The notes: generated by a model from the letters alone, not told the origin. A stretch of 64,000 nucleotides of DNA from Marinobacter bohaiensis (GCF_003258515.1 NZ_QGEH01000008.1:1-64000), one strand, 5' to 3'. Numbered from the stretch's first letter, positions 24,647 through 33,806 are shown. Made by a program: numbers and translations.

Positions 24647-25567
24647 ATGGGACATATGGAACGTATGGTTTCCCTGGGCATGCCATCCGCCGGCAGGGCG
24701 GCGGGAATCCCCGTCAGGCGCTGGCAGCAGGGCGGCAAATGGTTTGCCTACGGTGAACATGCCATCTTCAGTCGCATGGAGGGTCAGGGCGAGACCCTTT
24801 TGCTGCTGCATGGTTTTCCGACAGCCTCCTGGGACTGGAACCGGGTCTGGTCGCCCCTGTGCGCGTCACACCGGGTGCTGGTGGCGGATATGCTGGGGTT
24901 CGGCTTCTCCGACAAGCCCCCGGACTACCCTTACAGCATCGTCGATCAGGCGGACCTGCATGAGGGCTGGCTGGAGGCGCTGGGCGTCGACTCGGTTCAC
25001 CTGCTGGCCCACGACTACGGCAACAGCGTCGCCCAGGAACTGCTGGCGCGGGACCAGGAAGGTGGCCTGCCGTTCCGTATTCGCAGCGCCTGTTTCCTCA
25101 ACGGCGCACTGTTTCCGGAAGTGCACCAGCCGCTGCTCATCCAGAAGCTGCTGTGCGGCCGGATGGGCAGTCTGATCAGCCGGGGCCTGACGCGCCGTAT
25201 GTTCGACTACAACTTCTCGCGGTTGTTCGGCCACCATACCCAGCCCACGCGTCGGGAGCTGGCCTGCTTCTGGCAGCTGCTGGAGTACAACAACGGTCGC
25301 GGCATCCTGCACCGGCTGATCCATTACATGGATGAGCGTCGTTGTCACCGCAACCGCTGGGTCAATGCGTTGCAGCAGGCGAAACAGCCGCTGCGGCTGA
25401 TTTCCGGAACCGATGACCCGGTGTCGGGTCTGGCCATGGCGGACCGCTATCGCCAACTGGTGCCGCGGCCGGATGTCGTCGCCCTGGAAGGCGTCGGGCA
25501 TTACCCCCACTTCGAGAATCCGGTACAGGTGTTCGAGGCGGTGCGGGACTTTCACGCCCGTCTGTAA
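24647..25567 (+). CDS. MEST-like alpha/beta hydrolase with aspartate nucleophile
   Basis: A 306-residue alpha/beta hydrolase. The oxyanion motif is LLLHGFPTASWDW, the nucleophile elbow is HDYGNSVAQELL and the catalytic His is in GVGHYPHFENP. An aspartate at the nucleophile position is typical of epoxide hydrolases and haloalkane dehalogenases rather than esterases. The block around AQELLARDQEGG, the FLNGALFPEVHQPLLIQKLL segment and the HRNRWVNAL segment closely follow the vertebrate MEST/PEG1 family by eye. Substrate unknown. ATG at 24647 is used; ATG at 24656 is possible. The promoter carries a TyrR-type box, which hints at a role linked to aromatic metabolites. A GGDEF gene is convergent on the right. 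Confidence 0.87.
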   Translation: MGHMERMVSLGMPSAGRAAGIPVRRWQQGGKWFAYGEHAIFSRMEGQGETLLLLHGFPTASWDWNRVWSPLCASHRVLVADMLGFGFSDKPPDYPYSIVDQADLHEGWLEALGVDSVHLLAHDYGNSVAQELLARDQEGGLPFRIRSACFLNGALFPEVHQPLLIQKLLCGRMGSLISRGLTRRMFDYNFSRLFGHHTQPTRRELACFWQLLEYNNGRGILHRLIHYMDERRCHRNRWVNALQQAKQPLRLISGTDDPVSGLAMADRYRQLVPRPDVVALEGVGHYPHFENPVQVFEAVRDFHARL

Positions 25568-25595
25568 CGGTGCTTTGGCTGCAGGGCGCTGTGGT

Positions 25596-26663
25596 TCAGT
25601 CGTTGCCGGCCAGCTGCGCCGAGTTTGCTCCGGCGCTACCTTCCCGCGGTGATCCGCGCAGGGTGATGCTCCGGTTGCGGCCCGCATCCTTGGCGCTGTA
25701 GAGCGCCTGGTCCGCCCGATTGAGCCAGGTGGACCAGGTTTCCCCCTGTATCACCTCGGTCACGCCGGCGCTTGCGGTGGTCTGGACGCCGTTGCCGAAA
25801 GGCGCGTAGCTGATCGTGGTCAGCAGCTGGCGGGCCAGCTCTTCCGCGGCTTTCTGACGGGTCTCCGGCAGCACGATCAGGAACTCCTCGCCGCCAATGC
25901 GGAACAGGTAATCGGTTTCCCGCAGACGCCGGCGCAGGCGCTCCGCTGCCTCCTTGAGCACCTGGTCGCCGACGGCGTGGCCCCAGCGGTCGTTAATGTG
26001 CTTGAAGTGGTCCAGATCGATCAGGATCAGGCTGGCCACCCGCTCGTACCGCTCCCGCATCTGGATCTGACCGTTCAGCATCTGCGCCATCTGGCTGCGG
26101 TTGAGGCAGCCGGTCAGGGGATCGGTGGTGGCCAGGTTGGTCAGTTCCAGCTGCATGCGGCCCACCAGCCAGGCGAAGACCGCGGTGAACGTGCCGGTCA
26201 GGGCCAGTGAACAGGTGATGCGCCAGAACTCGGTGCTGGGGAACTGTTGCAGGGCGATGGCGGACAGGCTGGTGACGAGCACGCACACCGTCAGCAGCGC
26301 ATCGCGCATGGGCAGCAGGAAAAATATGGCGGCGATGGCCGGGTAGGCCCAGTAGAGCCCGTTGTGGTCGTTGATCAGCGTCGAGTAAATACAGCAGGCC
26401 ACCGCGAACACAGCGAACAGACGGCCGTGGAACAGGTAGCGGTCGCGCAGGCGCAGCAGCAGGATGACAATCACCAGACCCAGGCAGAACAGCCCCAGCA
26501 TGACCGCCAGCAGGGGGTTGCCCGCTTCCCATTGCACCAGCGTCAGCGGCGCCAGGGCGACCAGGGACCAGAAATGCAGGTGGTAGATGATCTGGCGCCG
26601 GTAGCCGAGGATGGTGTCTGTCGGGTTGGTCTGGGTTACCCCGGTCAAGTACTGCATGCCCAC
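25596..26663 (-). CDS. Membrane diguanylate cyclase (GGDEF)
   Basis: A 355-residue protein with about six N-terminal membrane helices (residues 25-170, MASE-like) and a C-terminal GGDEF domain. The active-site signature GGEEF is intact near residue 254 and is preceded, five residues earlier, by RETD, the inhibitory product-binding site, so it should make c-di-GMP under feedback control. Other cyclase motifs: DPLTGCLNRSQM, LILIDLDHFKHINDRWGHAVGD. GTG at 26663 is preceded by GGAG at six bases; an ATG at 26657 is the alternative. Ligand for the membrane domain unknown. Confidence 0.92.
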   Translation of the reverse strand: MGMQYLTGVTQTNPTDTILGYRRQIIYHLHFWSLVALAPLTLVQWEAGNPLLAVMLGLFCLGLVIVILLLRLRDRYLFHGRLFAVFAVACCIYSTLINDHNGLYWAYPAIAAIFFLLPMRDALLTVCVLVTSLSAIALQQFPSTEFWRITCSLALTGTFTAVFAWLVGRMQLELTNLATTDPLTGCLNRSQMAQMLNGQIQMRERYERVASLILIDLDHFKHINDRWGHAVGDQVLKEAAERLRRRLRETDYLFRIGGEEFLIVLPETRQKAAEELARQLLTTISYAPFGNGVQTTASAGVTEVIQGETWSTWLNRADQALYSAKDAGRNRSITLRGSPREGSAGANSAQLAGND

Positions 26664-26774
26664 TCTGCGCTCCTGCAGCCCGCGGATTCCGGCGCGGGTT
26701 GGATTCCATCGTGCACGACTCGTTAATGCCCAGTTATAGCACGGATCCGGTGGAGGGAAAGTCGCCGGATCGTT

Positions 26775-27416
26775 TCAGTGAGGTGCCGGGCGCGCGGCCA
26801 GGCCACCTTCGATGAAATCGACGAAATAGGTGAACAGGGTGTGGTCGTCGGGGCGGATGTTGCCGAACGGCGTATTCGACAGCAGGTCGATTTCCGCCGC
26901 CCCGTGAATCAGGCTGACCACCGTGAACGCCAGGCGGATGCGCAGCACGTCCCGGGGAACGTCCGGCAGGGAGCGGCACAGTTGGGCCTCGATGCGCTCA
27001 ATGTCCGGCCGGAAGTGACGGTTCAGCAACTGGGCAATCTCCGGCGTGTTGTCGGCGTGCAGGTGGGCCATGAAACGCAGCGCGGCCGGGCCCCAGTCCG
27101 GGGTCAGGGTCAGCGCCAGGTAGGGAGCCGTCATGGCCTTGACCACGTCCCGCAGGGACGGCGCCGGGGCCGCTTCGATGGCCGTAAAACCGGTCTCGAA
27201 CTGCGGCCGTGTATGATCAGTGATGTGCGTGACGACGGCTTCCAGCAGCCCCAGCCGACTGCCGAAATGATAGTGCGCGGCCGCCGAGTTGCGGGTGCCG
27301 GATTCCGCGCTGATGGTGCGCAGCGATACCCCGTCCAGCCCATGGCGGGCGTAGAGTGCCAGAGCGGTGATGAGGATCTTGTTGCGGGTCGCTTCGCCGT
27401 GATTCGCGCGGGCCAT
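26775..27416 (-). CDS. TetR-family transcriptional regulator
   Basis: A 213-residue regulator. The N-terminal helix-turn-helix region reads ATRNKILITALALYARHGLDG followed by VSLRTISAESG and NSAAAHYHFGSRLGLLEAV, typical of TetR repressors. The C-terminal ligand-binding part (residues 75-213) resembles the TetR_C domain of regulators of fatty-acid or lipid genes, but the ligand is not identifiable. It is divergent from the patatin gene with a 157-base shared intergenic region, so repression of the patatin gene is the natural expectation. ATG at 27416; the longer open frame upstream overlaps the patatin promoter region and is rejected. Confidence 0.88.
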   Translation of the reverse strand: MARANHGEATRNKILITALALYARHGLDGVSLRTISAESGTRNSAAAHYHFGSRLGLLEAVVTHITDHTRPQFETGFTAIEAAPAPSLRDVVKAMTAPYLALTLTPDWGPAALRFMAHLHADNTPEIAQLLNRHFRPDIERIEAQLCRSLPDVPRDVLRIRLAFTVVSLIHGAAEIDLLSNTPFGNIRPDDHTLFTYFVDFIEGGLAARPAPH

Positions 27417-27573
27417 GCCGGAGACCTGTGTCGGATTCCGCCGCAGTATAACCCAGGGGCGTCGCCGGATCAGGCCGCTGCCGGTGTTGCCCGTGGCCAA
27501 TGACGGGCTGGTTGCCCGGGCGGATATTGCATACACTCGCGCTCACATCGTCTGTGCCGTACAGGAAACTGCC

Positions 27574-28653
27574 ATGTCCACCGCCACTCCAGACTCTTCG
27601 CTTCTCACCATCCGCGCCGGTCGCCGTGCCTACGCCCGTATTCGCGAACAGGGCCTGAGCCCGGCGGACGTGCACGTGGTTCCGGGAGCGGCCGGTGGCC
27701 CGAAAGCGCTTGGGATCAGTGGCCTGGACAAGGCGGTGTTCGGTGAATGGTTGCCGCGGGCGCCGCAGGTGCGCTCGCTGATCGGGGCGTCGATCGGCAG
27801 TTGGCGCTTTGCCGCCGTGGCTTCGGGCGATCCGGTGTCGCAACTGGCCCGGCTGGCGGAGCTGTACACCACCCAGCGTTTTCCCAAGGGCGTCAGCACC
27901 GCCGAAGTGACCCGGCGCTGCGTGGTTTTCCTGGAGGAGCTGCTGGCGGGTCGTGAGGACGCCATCCTCAATCACCCGGACTATCGCCTCAACATCGTCG
28001 TGGTCCGCAGCCGCGGGATGCTGGAACACAACACCCGCGGCCGCCTGGCGCTGGGGCTGATGACGGCTATCAGCGCCAACATGGTCAGCCGTCGCCATCT
28101 GGGCCGGTTCATGGAGCGGGGCATCCTGCACGACCCGCGTGAGCGGGCGCCGCTCGGCGACCTGATCGACTTCCAGAGCCACCAGGTTTCCCTCACCCGC
28201 GACAATCTGATGGCGGCGCTGCTGGCGTCGGCGTCGATTCCCATGGTGATGGACGGGGTGCCCGGCATCGCCGGCGCCCCGGACGGCGTCTACCGCGACG
28301 GCGGGCTGCTCGATTACCACCTGGACCTGCCCTACGAGCAGCCCGGTGTGGTGCTTTATCCCCACTTCACCGACCGCGTGGTGCCAGGCTGGTTCGACAA
28401 GTCGCTGCCCTGGCGCCGCGGCGACGGCACCCGTTTGCAGGATGTGGTGCTGGTGGCCCCGTCGAAGCCATACCTGGAGAGCCTGCCAGACGGCAAGCTG
28501 CCGGACCGCAAGGACTTCGAGCGCTACCTGGGCCGGGATGACGCCCGCGAGAAAGCCTGGCGCGGCGCCGTGGCCGAAAGCGACCGGCTGGGCGATGCCT
28601 TCCTGGACCTGGTGGACAGCGGCCGCATCGCCGAGGTGGTGCAGCCGCTCTGA
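27574..28653 (+). CDS. Patatin-like phospholipase
   Basis: A 359-residue serine hydrolase of the patatin family. The glycine-rich oxyanion region is PGAAGGPK (residues 38-45), the nucleophile Ser is in GASIGSWR (Ser73), and the catalytic Asp is in the DGG of YRDGGLLDYH (near 241). Such enzymes release fatty acids from lipids; no signal peptide is present, so it acts inside the cell. ATG at 27574 with AGGAA eight bases upstream. Probably regulated by the divergent TetR protein. Its stop is two bases from the arsJ stop on the other strand, so the two transcripts converge tightly. Confidence 0.9.
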   Translation: MSTATPDSSLLTIRAGRRAYARIREQGLSPADVHVVPGAAGGPKALGISGLDKAVFGEWLPRAPQVRSLIGASIGSWRFAAVASGDPVSQLARLAELYTTQRFPKGVSTAEVTRRCVVFLEELLAGREDAILNHPDYRLNIVVVRSRGMLEHNTRGRLALGLMTAISANMVSRRHLGRFMERGILHDPRERAPLGDLIDFQSHQVSLTRDNLMAALLASASIPMVMDGVPGIAGAPDGVYRDGGLLDYHLDLPYEQPGVVLYPHFTDRVVPGWFDKSLPWRRGDGTRLQDVVLVAPSKPYLESLPDGKLPDRKDFERYLGRDDAREKAWRGAVAESDRLGDAFLDLVDSGRIAEVVQPL

Positions 28654-28655
28654 GT

Positions 28656-29870
28656 CTATGACGCGTTGGCCGCAACCGGTTCCGGTTCGGGCAGGGCGCG
28701 GGTGAGCAAGGCGGCGGCCACCACCAGCGCGCAGGAGATCCACAGGCAGGCGACCAGGCCGTAACTCTGGAACACCCAGCCGGACAGCAGCGTGCCCAGC
28801 AGTCGTCCGGCGGCGTTGGACATGTAGTAGAACCCCACATCCAGCGACACCCCGTCGCTGCGGGCAAAACGCACGATCAGGTAGCTGTGCAGCGAGGAGT
28901 TCAGCGCGAACAGCACGCCGAACAGCAGCAGCCCACCGAGCAGGACCGGCCGTGCCGGCAGGCCCTGGTCGAGGCCGATGGCGATGGCCGCGGGCATCAG
29001 GGCCAGCACGCCGGCCCAGGCCATTGCGGCGGATCGACCGGGCGGCACCGCGCGGTCGCGCCCGGTCAGGCGCGGCGCCAGGGTCTGCACCACGCCGTAG
29101 CCGATCACCCATAGGGCCAGGAAGCCGCCCACTTTCCAGAAATCCCAGCCAAACGCGGTGTGCAGGTACACCGGCAGGGCCACCACGAACCACACGTCGC
29201 GAGCGCCGAACAGGCACAGTCGCGCCGCCGACAGGGCGTTGATGGCCCGGCTCTTGGAGAGCATGTCGGTGAACTTGGGTTTCGCCTTGCTTCGACCCAG
29301 GTCCCGGCCCAGCAGCACGAGGCTGGCCAGCCACACCAGCGCCAGCACCGACGCCATCAGGACCACCGCGCCGCGGAAGCCGGCCAGCATCAGCAGGGCA
29401 CCGCCGAGAAAGAACCCGACCCCCTTGAGGGTGTTCTTGGAGCCGGTCAGCAGGGCCACCCAGCGATACAGCTTGCCTTGTTCGGTATCGGGGACCAGCA
29501 GCTTGATGCCGCTTTTGGCGGACATCTTGTTCAGGTCCTTGGCGATGCCGGACAGGGCCTGCGCCGCCATCACCCAGGGCACGCTGAGCATCGCCGCCGG
29601 CACCGCCAGCAGGCCCAGCGCCAGGATCTGCAGGAACAGGCCAATGTTCATGGTGCGGTTCAGGCCCAGGCGCGCGCCCAGGTAGCCGCCCACCAGGTTG
29701 GTCACCACGCCGAAGAACTCGTAGAACAGGAACAGCAGGGCGATCTCCAGCGGCGAGTAGCCCAACTCGTGGAAATGCAGCACCACCAGCATGCGCAGGG
29801 CGCCGTCGGTGAGGGTAAAGGCCCAGTAGTTGCCGGTGATGATCAGGTACTGGCGAATGGCCGGGGACAC
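28656..29870 (-). CDS. arsJ: Organoarsenical efflux transporter ArsJ (MFS)
   Basis: A 404-residue major-facilitator protein with about twelve helices. The sequence (GNYWAFTLTDGALRMLVVLH, SGIAKDLNKMSAKS, FALNSSLHSYLI) and its position directly after a glyceraldehyde-3-phosphate dehydrogenase gene identify it as ArsJ. GAPDH acting on arsenate makes the unstable 1-arseno-3-phosphoglycerate, and ArsJ exports it, so the pair detoxifies arsenate without reducing it. GTG at 29870 is chosen: it overlaps the gapdh stop by one base (TAGTG) and GGGAGAGG lies just upstream; a longer frame from 29924 runs into the gapdh coding region. Confidence 0.93.
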   Translation of the reverse strand: MSPAIRQYLIITGNYWAFTLTDGALRMLVVLHFHELGYSPLEIALLFLFYEFFGVVTNLVGGYLGARLGLNRTMNIGLFLQILALGLLAVPAAMLSVPWVMAAQALSGIAKDLNKMSAKSGIKLLVPDTEQGKLYRWVALLTGSKNTLKGVGFFLGGALLMLAGFRGAVVLMASVLALVWLASLVLLGRDLGRSKAKPKFTDMLSKSRAINALSAARLCLFGARDVWFVVALPVYLHTAFGWDFWKVGGFLALWVIGYGVVQTLAPRLTGRDRAVPPGRSAAMAWAGVLALMPAAIAIGLDQGLPARPVLLGGLLLFGVLFALNSSLHSYLIVRFARSDGVSLDVGFYYMSNAAGRLLGTLLSGWVFQSYGLVACLWISCALVVAAALLTRALPEPEPVAANAS

Positions 29871-30874
29871 TAGGCCTCTCCCACCTTGCGCGCCAGTTCC
29901 ATGGTGCGGTTGGCGTAACCCCATTCGTTGTCGTACCAGGCGTAGATTTTCACCTGGGTGCCGTTGATCACCCGGGTCATGGGCGCGTCGACGATTGCCG
30001 AGCGAGGGTCGGTGCGGTAGTCGATGGACACCAGTGGTCGCTCCTCATAGCCGAGGATGCCGTTCAGCTCGTCCTCGGCGGCGTCGCGCAGCATGGCGTT
30101 GACCGCGTCCGCGTCGGTGGCCTGCTCCACCTCGAACACGCAGTCGGTCAGCGAGGCGTTGGTCAGCGGCACCCGCACCGCGTGGCCATCGAGGCGGCCT
30201 TTCAGTTCCGGGAAAATCTCGATGATGGCGGTGGCCGAACCGGTGCTGGTGGGAATCAGCGAGCTGCCGCAGGCCCGGGCCCGGCGCAGGTCCTTGTGAG
30301 GTGCGTCGACGATGGTCTGGGTGTTGGTCAGGCTGTGGATGGTGGTGATCGAGCCGTGGCGGATGCCCAGCCGTTCGTGGATCACCTTGACCACCGGCGC
30401 CAGGCAGTTGGTGGTGCAGGACGCGGCAGTGACGATGCGGTCAGTGGCCGGGTCGAAGGTGTCGTCGTTGACGCCCATGACGATGTTGCGGGCGCCGGCT
30501 TCCTTCACCGGGGCGGTGACCACCACGCGTTTCACGCCCTGGTCCAGGAAGGCCTGCAGCCGGTCGACCTGGCGCATGCGGCCGCTGGCTTCGATCACCA
30601 GATCGCAGCCGGACCAGCCGCTGTCGGCGATGGCGGTATTGCCGCTGACGGCTATGCGGCGGCCGTCGATCAGCAGGGCGTCGCCATCGGCCTCGGCGTT
30701 GTGGTGCCACTGACCGTGCACGCTGTCGAAGTTGAGCAGGTGGGCGAGGGTGGCGGCGTCGGCGCCCGGGTCGTTGATGGCGACGCATTGCATGTCGGGC
30801 CAGTCGAAGGCGGCGCGCAGGGCTAGCCGGCCGATGCGTCCAAAACCGTTGATACCGAAGGTGACTGTGCTCAT
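29870..30874 (-). CDS. ArsJ-associated glyceraldehyde-3-phosphate dehydrogenase
   Basis: A 334-residue type I GAPDH. Seen: [16 protein letters not shown] for NAD binding, the catalytic cysteine in SCTTNC (near residue 152), the HSLTNTQ segment, and the end [16 protein letters not shown]. Its place between the ArsC-ArsR fusion and arsJ marks it as the arsenic-dedicated paralogue that uses arsenate in place of phosphate to form 1-arseno-3-phosphoglycerate for export. The housekeeping gapA is presumably elsewhere. ATG at 30874; the coding region overlaps the arsJ start by one base. Confidence 0.93.
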   Translation of the reverse strand: MSTVTFGINGFGRIGRLALRAAFDWPDMQCVAINDPGADAATLAHLLNFDSVHGQWHHNAEADGDALLIDGRRIAVSGNTAIADSGWSGCDLVIEASGRMRQVDRLQAFLDQGVKRVVVTAPVKEAGARNIVMGVNDDTFDPATDRIVTAASCTTNCLAPVVKVIHERLGIRHGSITTIHSLTNTQTIVDAPHKDLRRARACGSSLIPTSTGSATAIIEIFPELKGRLDGHAVRVPLTNASLTDCVFEVEQATDADAVNAMLRDAAEDELNGILGYEERPLVSIDYRTDPRSAIVDAPMTRVINGTQVKIYAWYDNEWGYANRTMELARKVGEA

Positions 30875-30946
30875 GGCTTTCTCGCTGATTGGCTTGTGAC
30901 TTGTGGCTTGGGAGAGCGAGGCGTACGCCCAGGGGCCGGGGCGGCG

Positions 30947-31708
30947 TCAGGCGCAGTTTTCCGGCCGATTGGGCATGTTGCTCAGGCGCTCTTCCTCGGT
31001 GTCGAGCAGGGCCGGATTGGCGGCGTCGGTCTCCCCGAGGGCGGTGACCAGCCAGTCCGGCAGAGCCGGGTGCAAGCGGTAATAGACCCACTGGCCGCGG
31101 CGCTCGTCCACCAGCAGGTGACGTTCCCGCAGCTGCCCCAGTTGGCGGCTGATGGTGGGCTGCGACGCATCCAGAGCCGCCACCAACTCGCAGACGCACA
31201 GCTCCCGGTGGCGCGCGATCAGCAGCATGATGGCCAGGCGCCCCTCGTCGCCGAGGGCCTTGAAAACCGGCGCCGGCGGGTAATGCTCCGAACTCCGGAC
31301 TTCCTTCTGGTGCACCATCACGAACAGCTTGATGCGCTCGCGCAGGTCTTTCAGCACCAGGGCGAAGGTGGCGTGGCGGTTGGCGGGGACCGGGTCGGGA
31401 AAGTCCCAGGCGATGGTCTGGCCCACGGAATCCAGCGGCAGGGGTTCCTGGGCGGCCTTGTCGCACAGGGTGATGATGTAGTCCCAGTGCTCGTTCTTGA
31501 CCGAGTCGATGGACTTGCTGTGCAGGGCGCTGGTGGCCAGTCTCGCCTCTTCGAGGCACTGCAGGGCCAGGGGGTGGGGCGCTTCCGGGCTGGTGCCGGC
31601 ACTGGCGACCTCGAACCTGTCCGGGGCGATATCCCGCAGAACCGCCTCGGCCATCAGGGAGCGGGCGCTGTTGGAGTTGCAGACGAAAAGCACGCGGCGC
31701 TGGTTCAT
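30947..31708 (-). CDS. Arsenate reductase-ArsR regulator fusion
   Basis: A 253-residue two-domain protein. Residues 1-140 are a low-molecular-weight phosphatase-type ArsC: VLFVCNSNSARS carries the C-x5-R loop (Cys10), and WDFPDP the general-acid aspartate. Residues 150-253 are an ArsR/SmtB winged-helix repressor with the metalloid-binding motif ELCVCEL (near 170) and ALDASQPTISRQLGQLRE recognition helix. Joining reductase and repressor in one chain is known but not usual. It should repress its own operon until arsenite binds. ATG at 31708 has AAGGTGAC upstream. The operator and promoter lie at 31720-31768. Confidence 0.92.
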   Translation of the reverse strand: MNQRRVLFVCNSNSARSLMAEAVLRDIAPDRFEVASAGTSPEAPHPLALQCLEEARLATSALHSKSIDSVKNEHWDYIITLCDKAAQEPLPLDSVGQTIAWDFPDPVPANRHATFALVLKDLRERIKLFVMVHQKEVRSSEHYPPAPVFKALGDEGRLAIMLLIARHRELCVCELVAALDASQPTISRQLGQLRERHLLVDERRGQWVYYRLHPALPDWLVTALGETDAANPALLDTEEERLSNMPNRPENCA

Positions 31709-31719
31709 CGGCGTCACCT

Positions 31720-31768
31720 TATGTGAATTAATGCATATAACAATATGTGAATATGATGGCGTATGCAA
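31720..31768 (-). promoter_or_regulatory. Promoter and likely ArsR operator of the arsenic operon
   Basis: Reading leftwards: TTGCAT (31768-31763), 17 bases, TATTGT (31745-31740). A dyad, CATAT-AACA-ATATG (31734-31747), covers the -10, and TATGTGAAT occurs twice on the plus strand (31720-31728 and 31744-31752), 24 bases apart. AT-rich dyads over the -10 are typical ArsR sites. A rightward TATACT (31792-31797) may serve the divergent CDGSH gene. Confidence 0.6.
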
Positions 31769-31878
31769 TGAAGTGAAGAGTGGCCGCACTCTATACTGAA
31801 GGCAGGACGTAACCTCGGTCGGCTCATGCATCGACTGGGCTGGCCGGGAAAGCCGTCACATTGGTGTGGAGGTGCTTG

Positions 31879-32127
31879 ATGTCAGCGTTGGACAAACCCC
31901 ATGTTGCCCGGACCACGCCCTGCGCCGTGCTGGTGGAGAAGGGAAAGGACTACTTCTGGTGCCAGTGCGGGCTGAGCGGGAGCCAGCCGTTCTGCGACGG
32001 TTCACACAAGGGGACCGGGTTTCGACCGGTCCGCTTCCGGGCCGATCGCGAGGAGTGGATCTGGTTCTGCGGCTGCAAGCAGACGGGGGAGCCGCCGTTC
32101 TGCGACGGCTCCCATCGTCAATTATAG
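31879..32127 (+). CDS. Double CDGSH iron-sulfur protein
   Basis: An 82-residue protein with two CDGSH iron-sulfur motifs: CQCGLSGSQPFCDGSH and CGCKQTGEPPFCDGSH. Each Cys3His set binds a labile [2Fe-2S] cluster, as in mitochondrial mitoNEET-type proteins. Roles proposed for the family include electron or cluster transfer and redox sensing. ATG at 31879 has a GGAGGT site seven bases upstream. It is divergent from the arsenic operon, sharing a 170-base intergenic region, so co-regulation by ArsR or oxidative stress is possible but not shown. Confidence 0.92.
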   Translation: MSALDKPHVARTTPCAVLVEKGKDYFWCQCGLSGSQPFCDGSHKGTGFRPVRFRADREEWIWFCGCKQTGEPPFCDGSHRQL

Positions 32128-32152
32128 TGGGCGCCCCGGTGGTCGTGAGGGG

Positions 32153-33598
32153 TCAGTCGGCCGGTACGGTGGTGGCGCTGCGGGCCTGGAGCGACAGGCG
32201 GAAACCGCTGCAGCCGGTGAGCGTGTCCACCACCGGCTTGATGCGCAGGGTGGCGGGCACCGGTGACTGCTCATCCAGATGCAGGTTCAGGTCGATCCGC
32301 TCCACCCGTTTCTCGGTGCGTGCGGCGGACAGGCACTGGTCATAGCGGGTGCGGTCGTTGGCGGCGACCAGGTCGCGCAGCGACCGGTTATGAAGGCGCG
32401 CGGGCGGTACGCCCAGCAGGTCCACCACCTGGGCCGAGATGAAACCGATACGGCCCTGTTCGTCCAGTTCCGCCGTCGTGCTGCCGGCGATTTCCACCAG
32501 GTCGCGGCTGCGCTGCTCGCTGTCCTGCAGGGCATTTTTGAGGGCGCTTTTTTCGATGCGGGCGTTTTCCAGCATCTGGTTTTCCGCGTCCAGCAGGCGC
32601 TGGGCGGTGGCGTGCGCGATCTGTTCCCGGTTCAGGCGCTGGGCCAACAGCCAGATAACGATCGCCGCCAGGAGACTGGCCGCCAGACCCACCAGCCAGA
32701 TGATCTGCCCGATGCGTTCGGCCGGCGCGCTCATGAAATGCTTGTCGGGAATGGTGGTGAGGATCCATTCCCGGTCCGCCAGGCTGATGGCCGAGCGCAA
32801 CGCCCAGGCCATGCGCGGCTGTTCCAGCCTGTCCGTGGCGAACAGCGGGCTTTTCAGGTGTTGGTCCAGATCGAACACCGTCACCTGCAGTGCCGGGCTC
32901 ATGCGCGCCGGCAGAGCTTCGCGCAGCAGCTGGTCGGGGGAGAAGGCCAGGCTCACCAGGGAGCCATCGTCGAGCGACCGGAACAGACGCACGGCGAATT
33001 CGCTGGTGCCATTGCGGCGGAGGTGGGTCTGGGCCGTGGCGGATACCTTGTCGTGGCTGAGCGCGGTATCGATGGGCTGGCGCCAGTGGGGGACCGACGG
33101 CGCCACCAGGCCGAGGCTAGCTGCGACGCCCTGGCGCTGGGCCGCCTGCATCACCACCCAGTACTGGTCCTGCCGGGCGGCGGTGCTGACAGAGCCGCTC
33201 TCCTGCCACTGCCCCAGGGTGATGAACTGCCCGGAACGCTGCGACAGCTGCTGTTCCACCAGTTCGCGCTGGGCGTCGGAAATCCGCACGATGCGGTCGA
33301 CGTTGACGATGTCCGGCATCCGGCGCAGCAGACCGCTGGCCTGGCGCTGGAACACGTCATCGGGGTGATCGGCGCCCGCCAGTGTACGCGCCAGGACATC
33401 CAGGGCCTGCAGGCGCATGTTGATGCTCTGCTGTACCAGGTCGGTGAACTGGGCGTGGTGGGCGTCGATCAGCGCCCGGGTCTGCTTGTCCAGGCTCTTG
33501 CTGACCCAATGATCCACTGCGCCCGTACCTAGCAGCCCGATGAGCAGAACAATGACCGGAGGCCAGATTGAGCGGCTCCGGCCTGAAGGCCGATCCAT
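32153..33598 (-). CDS. Membrane sensor protein with PAS domain and no output domain
   Basis: A 481-residue protein. Membrane helices at about residues 12-30 and 290-315 enclose a large periplasmic sensor region resembling the CHASE/Cache-type double domain. A cytoplasmic coiled coil (about 315-355) leads to a PAS domain (about 360-465; AELDEQGRIGFISAQVVDLLG). The protein then stops: there is no kinase, GGDEF, EAL or methyl-accepting part. The stop is followed 25 bases later by the convergent CDGSH gene, so no separate output gene follows in line. It may signal through partner proteins, or be a shortened relative of a longer sensor. Confidence 0.82.
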   Translation of the reverse strand: MDRPSGRSRSIWPPVIVLLIGLLGTGAVDHWVSKSLDKQTRALIDAHHAQFTDLVQQSINMRLQALDVLARTLAGADHPDDVFQRQASGLLRRMPDIVNVDRIVRISDAQRELVEQQLSQRSGQFITLGQWQESGSVSTAARQDQYWVVMQAAQRQGVAASLGLVAPSVPHWRQPIDTALSHDKVSATAQTHLRRNGTSEFAVRLFRSLDDGSLVSLAFSPDQLLREALPARMSPALQVTVFDLDQHLKSPLFATDRLEQPRMAWALRSAISLADREWILTTIPDKHFMSAPAERIGQIIWLVGLAASLLAAIVIWLLAQRLNREQIAHATAQRLLDAENQMLENARIEKSALKNALQDSEQRSRDLVEIAGSTTAELDEQGRIGFISAQVVDLLGVPPARLHNRSLRDLVAANDRTRYDQCLSAARTEKRVERIDLNLHLDEQSPVPATLRIKPVVDTLTGCSGFRLSLQARSATTVPAD

Positions 33599-33806
33599 AG
33601 GCTTTCTCCCTCGCCCGTTGGCATGGTTTCACGGCAACCGTCGCCGACACGTCCTTCCCTGACGTCGGCACGGCGGCAAAAGTTCCCGGCCGTCCCGGGG
33701 GACGGGCCGAAAGCGGAGACGCCGTGATTGTCGTCGACCTTTTAACTCTAGGCGGGAGACCCGGTGACCGTCCAGTGTCGCCGCCGCGCGCCCATCCGGC
33801 GCGGCC

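Noticed and set aside
24379-24738. 119-codon minus-strand frame
   Set aside because: Covers the promoter and TyrR-type box of the hydrolase gene and reads as Arg/Pro-rich noise.
27217-29334. 705-codon minus-strand frame
   Set aside because: Crosses the tetR start, the patatin gene and part of arsJ; no similarity and no coherent start.
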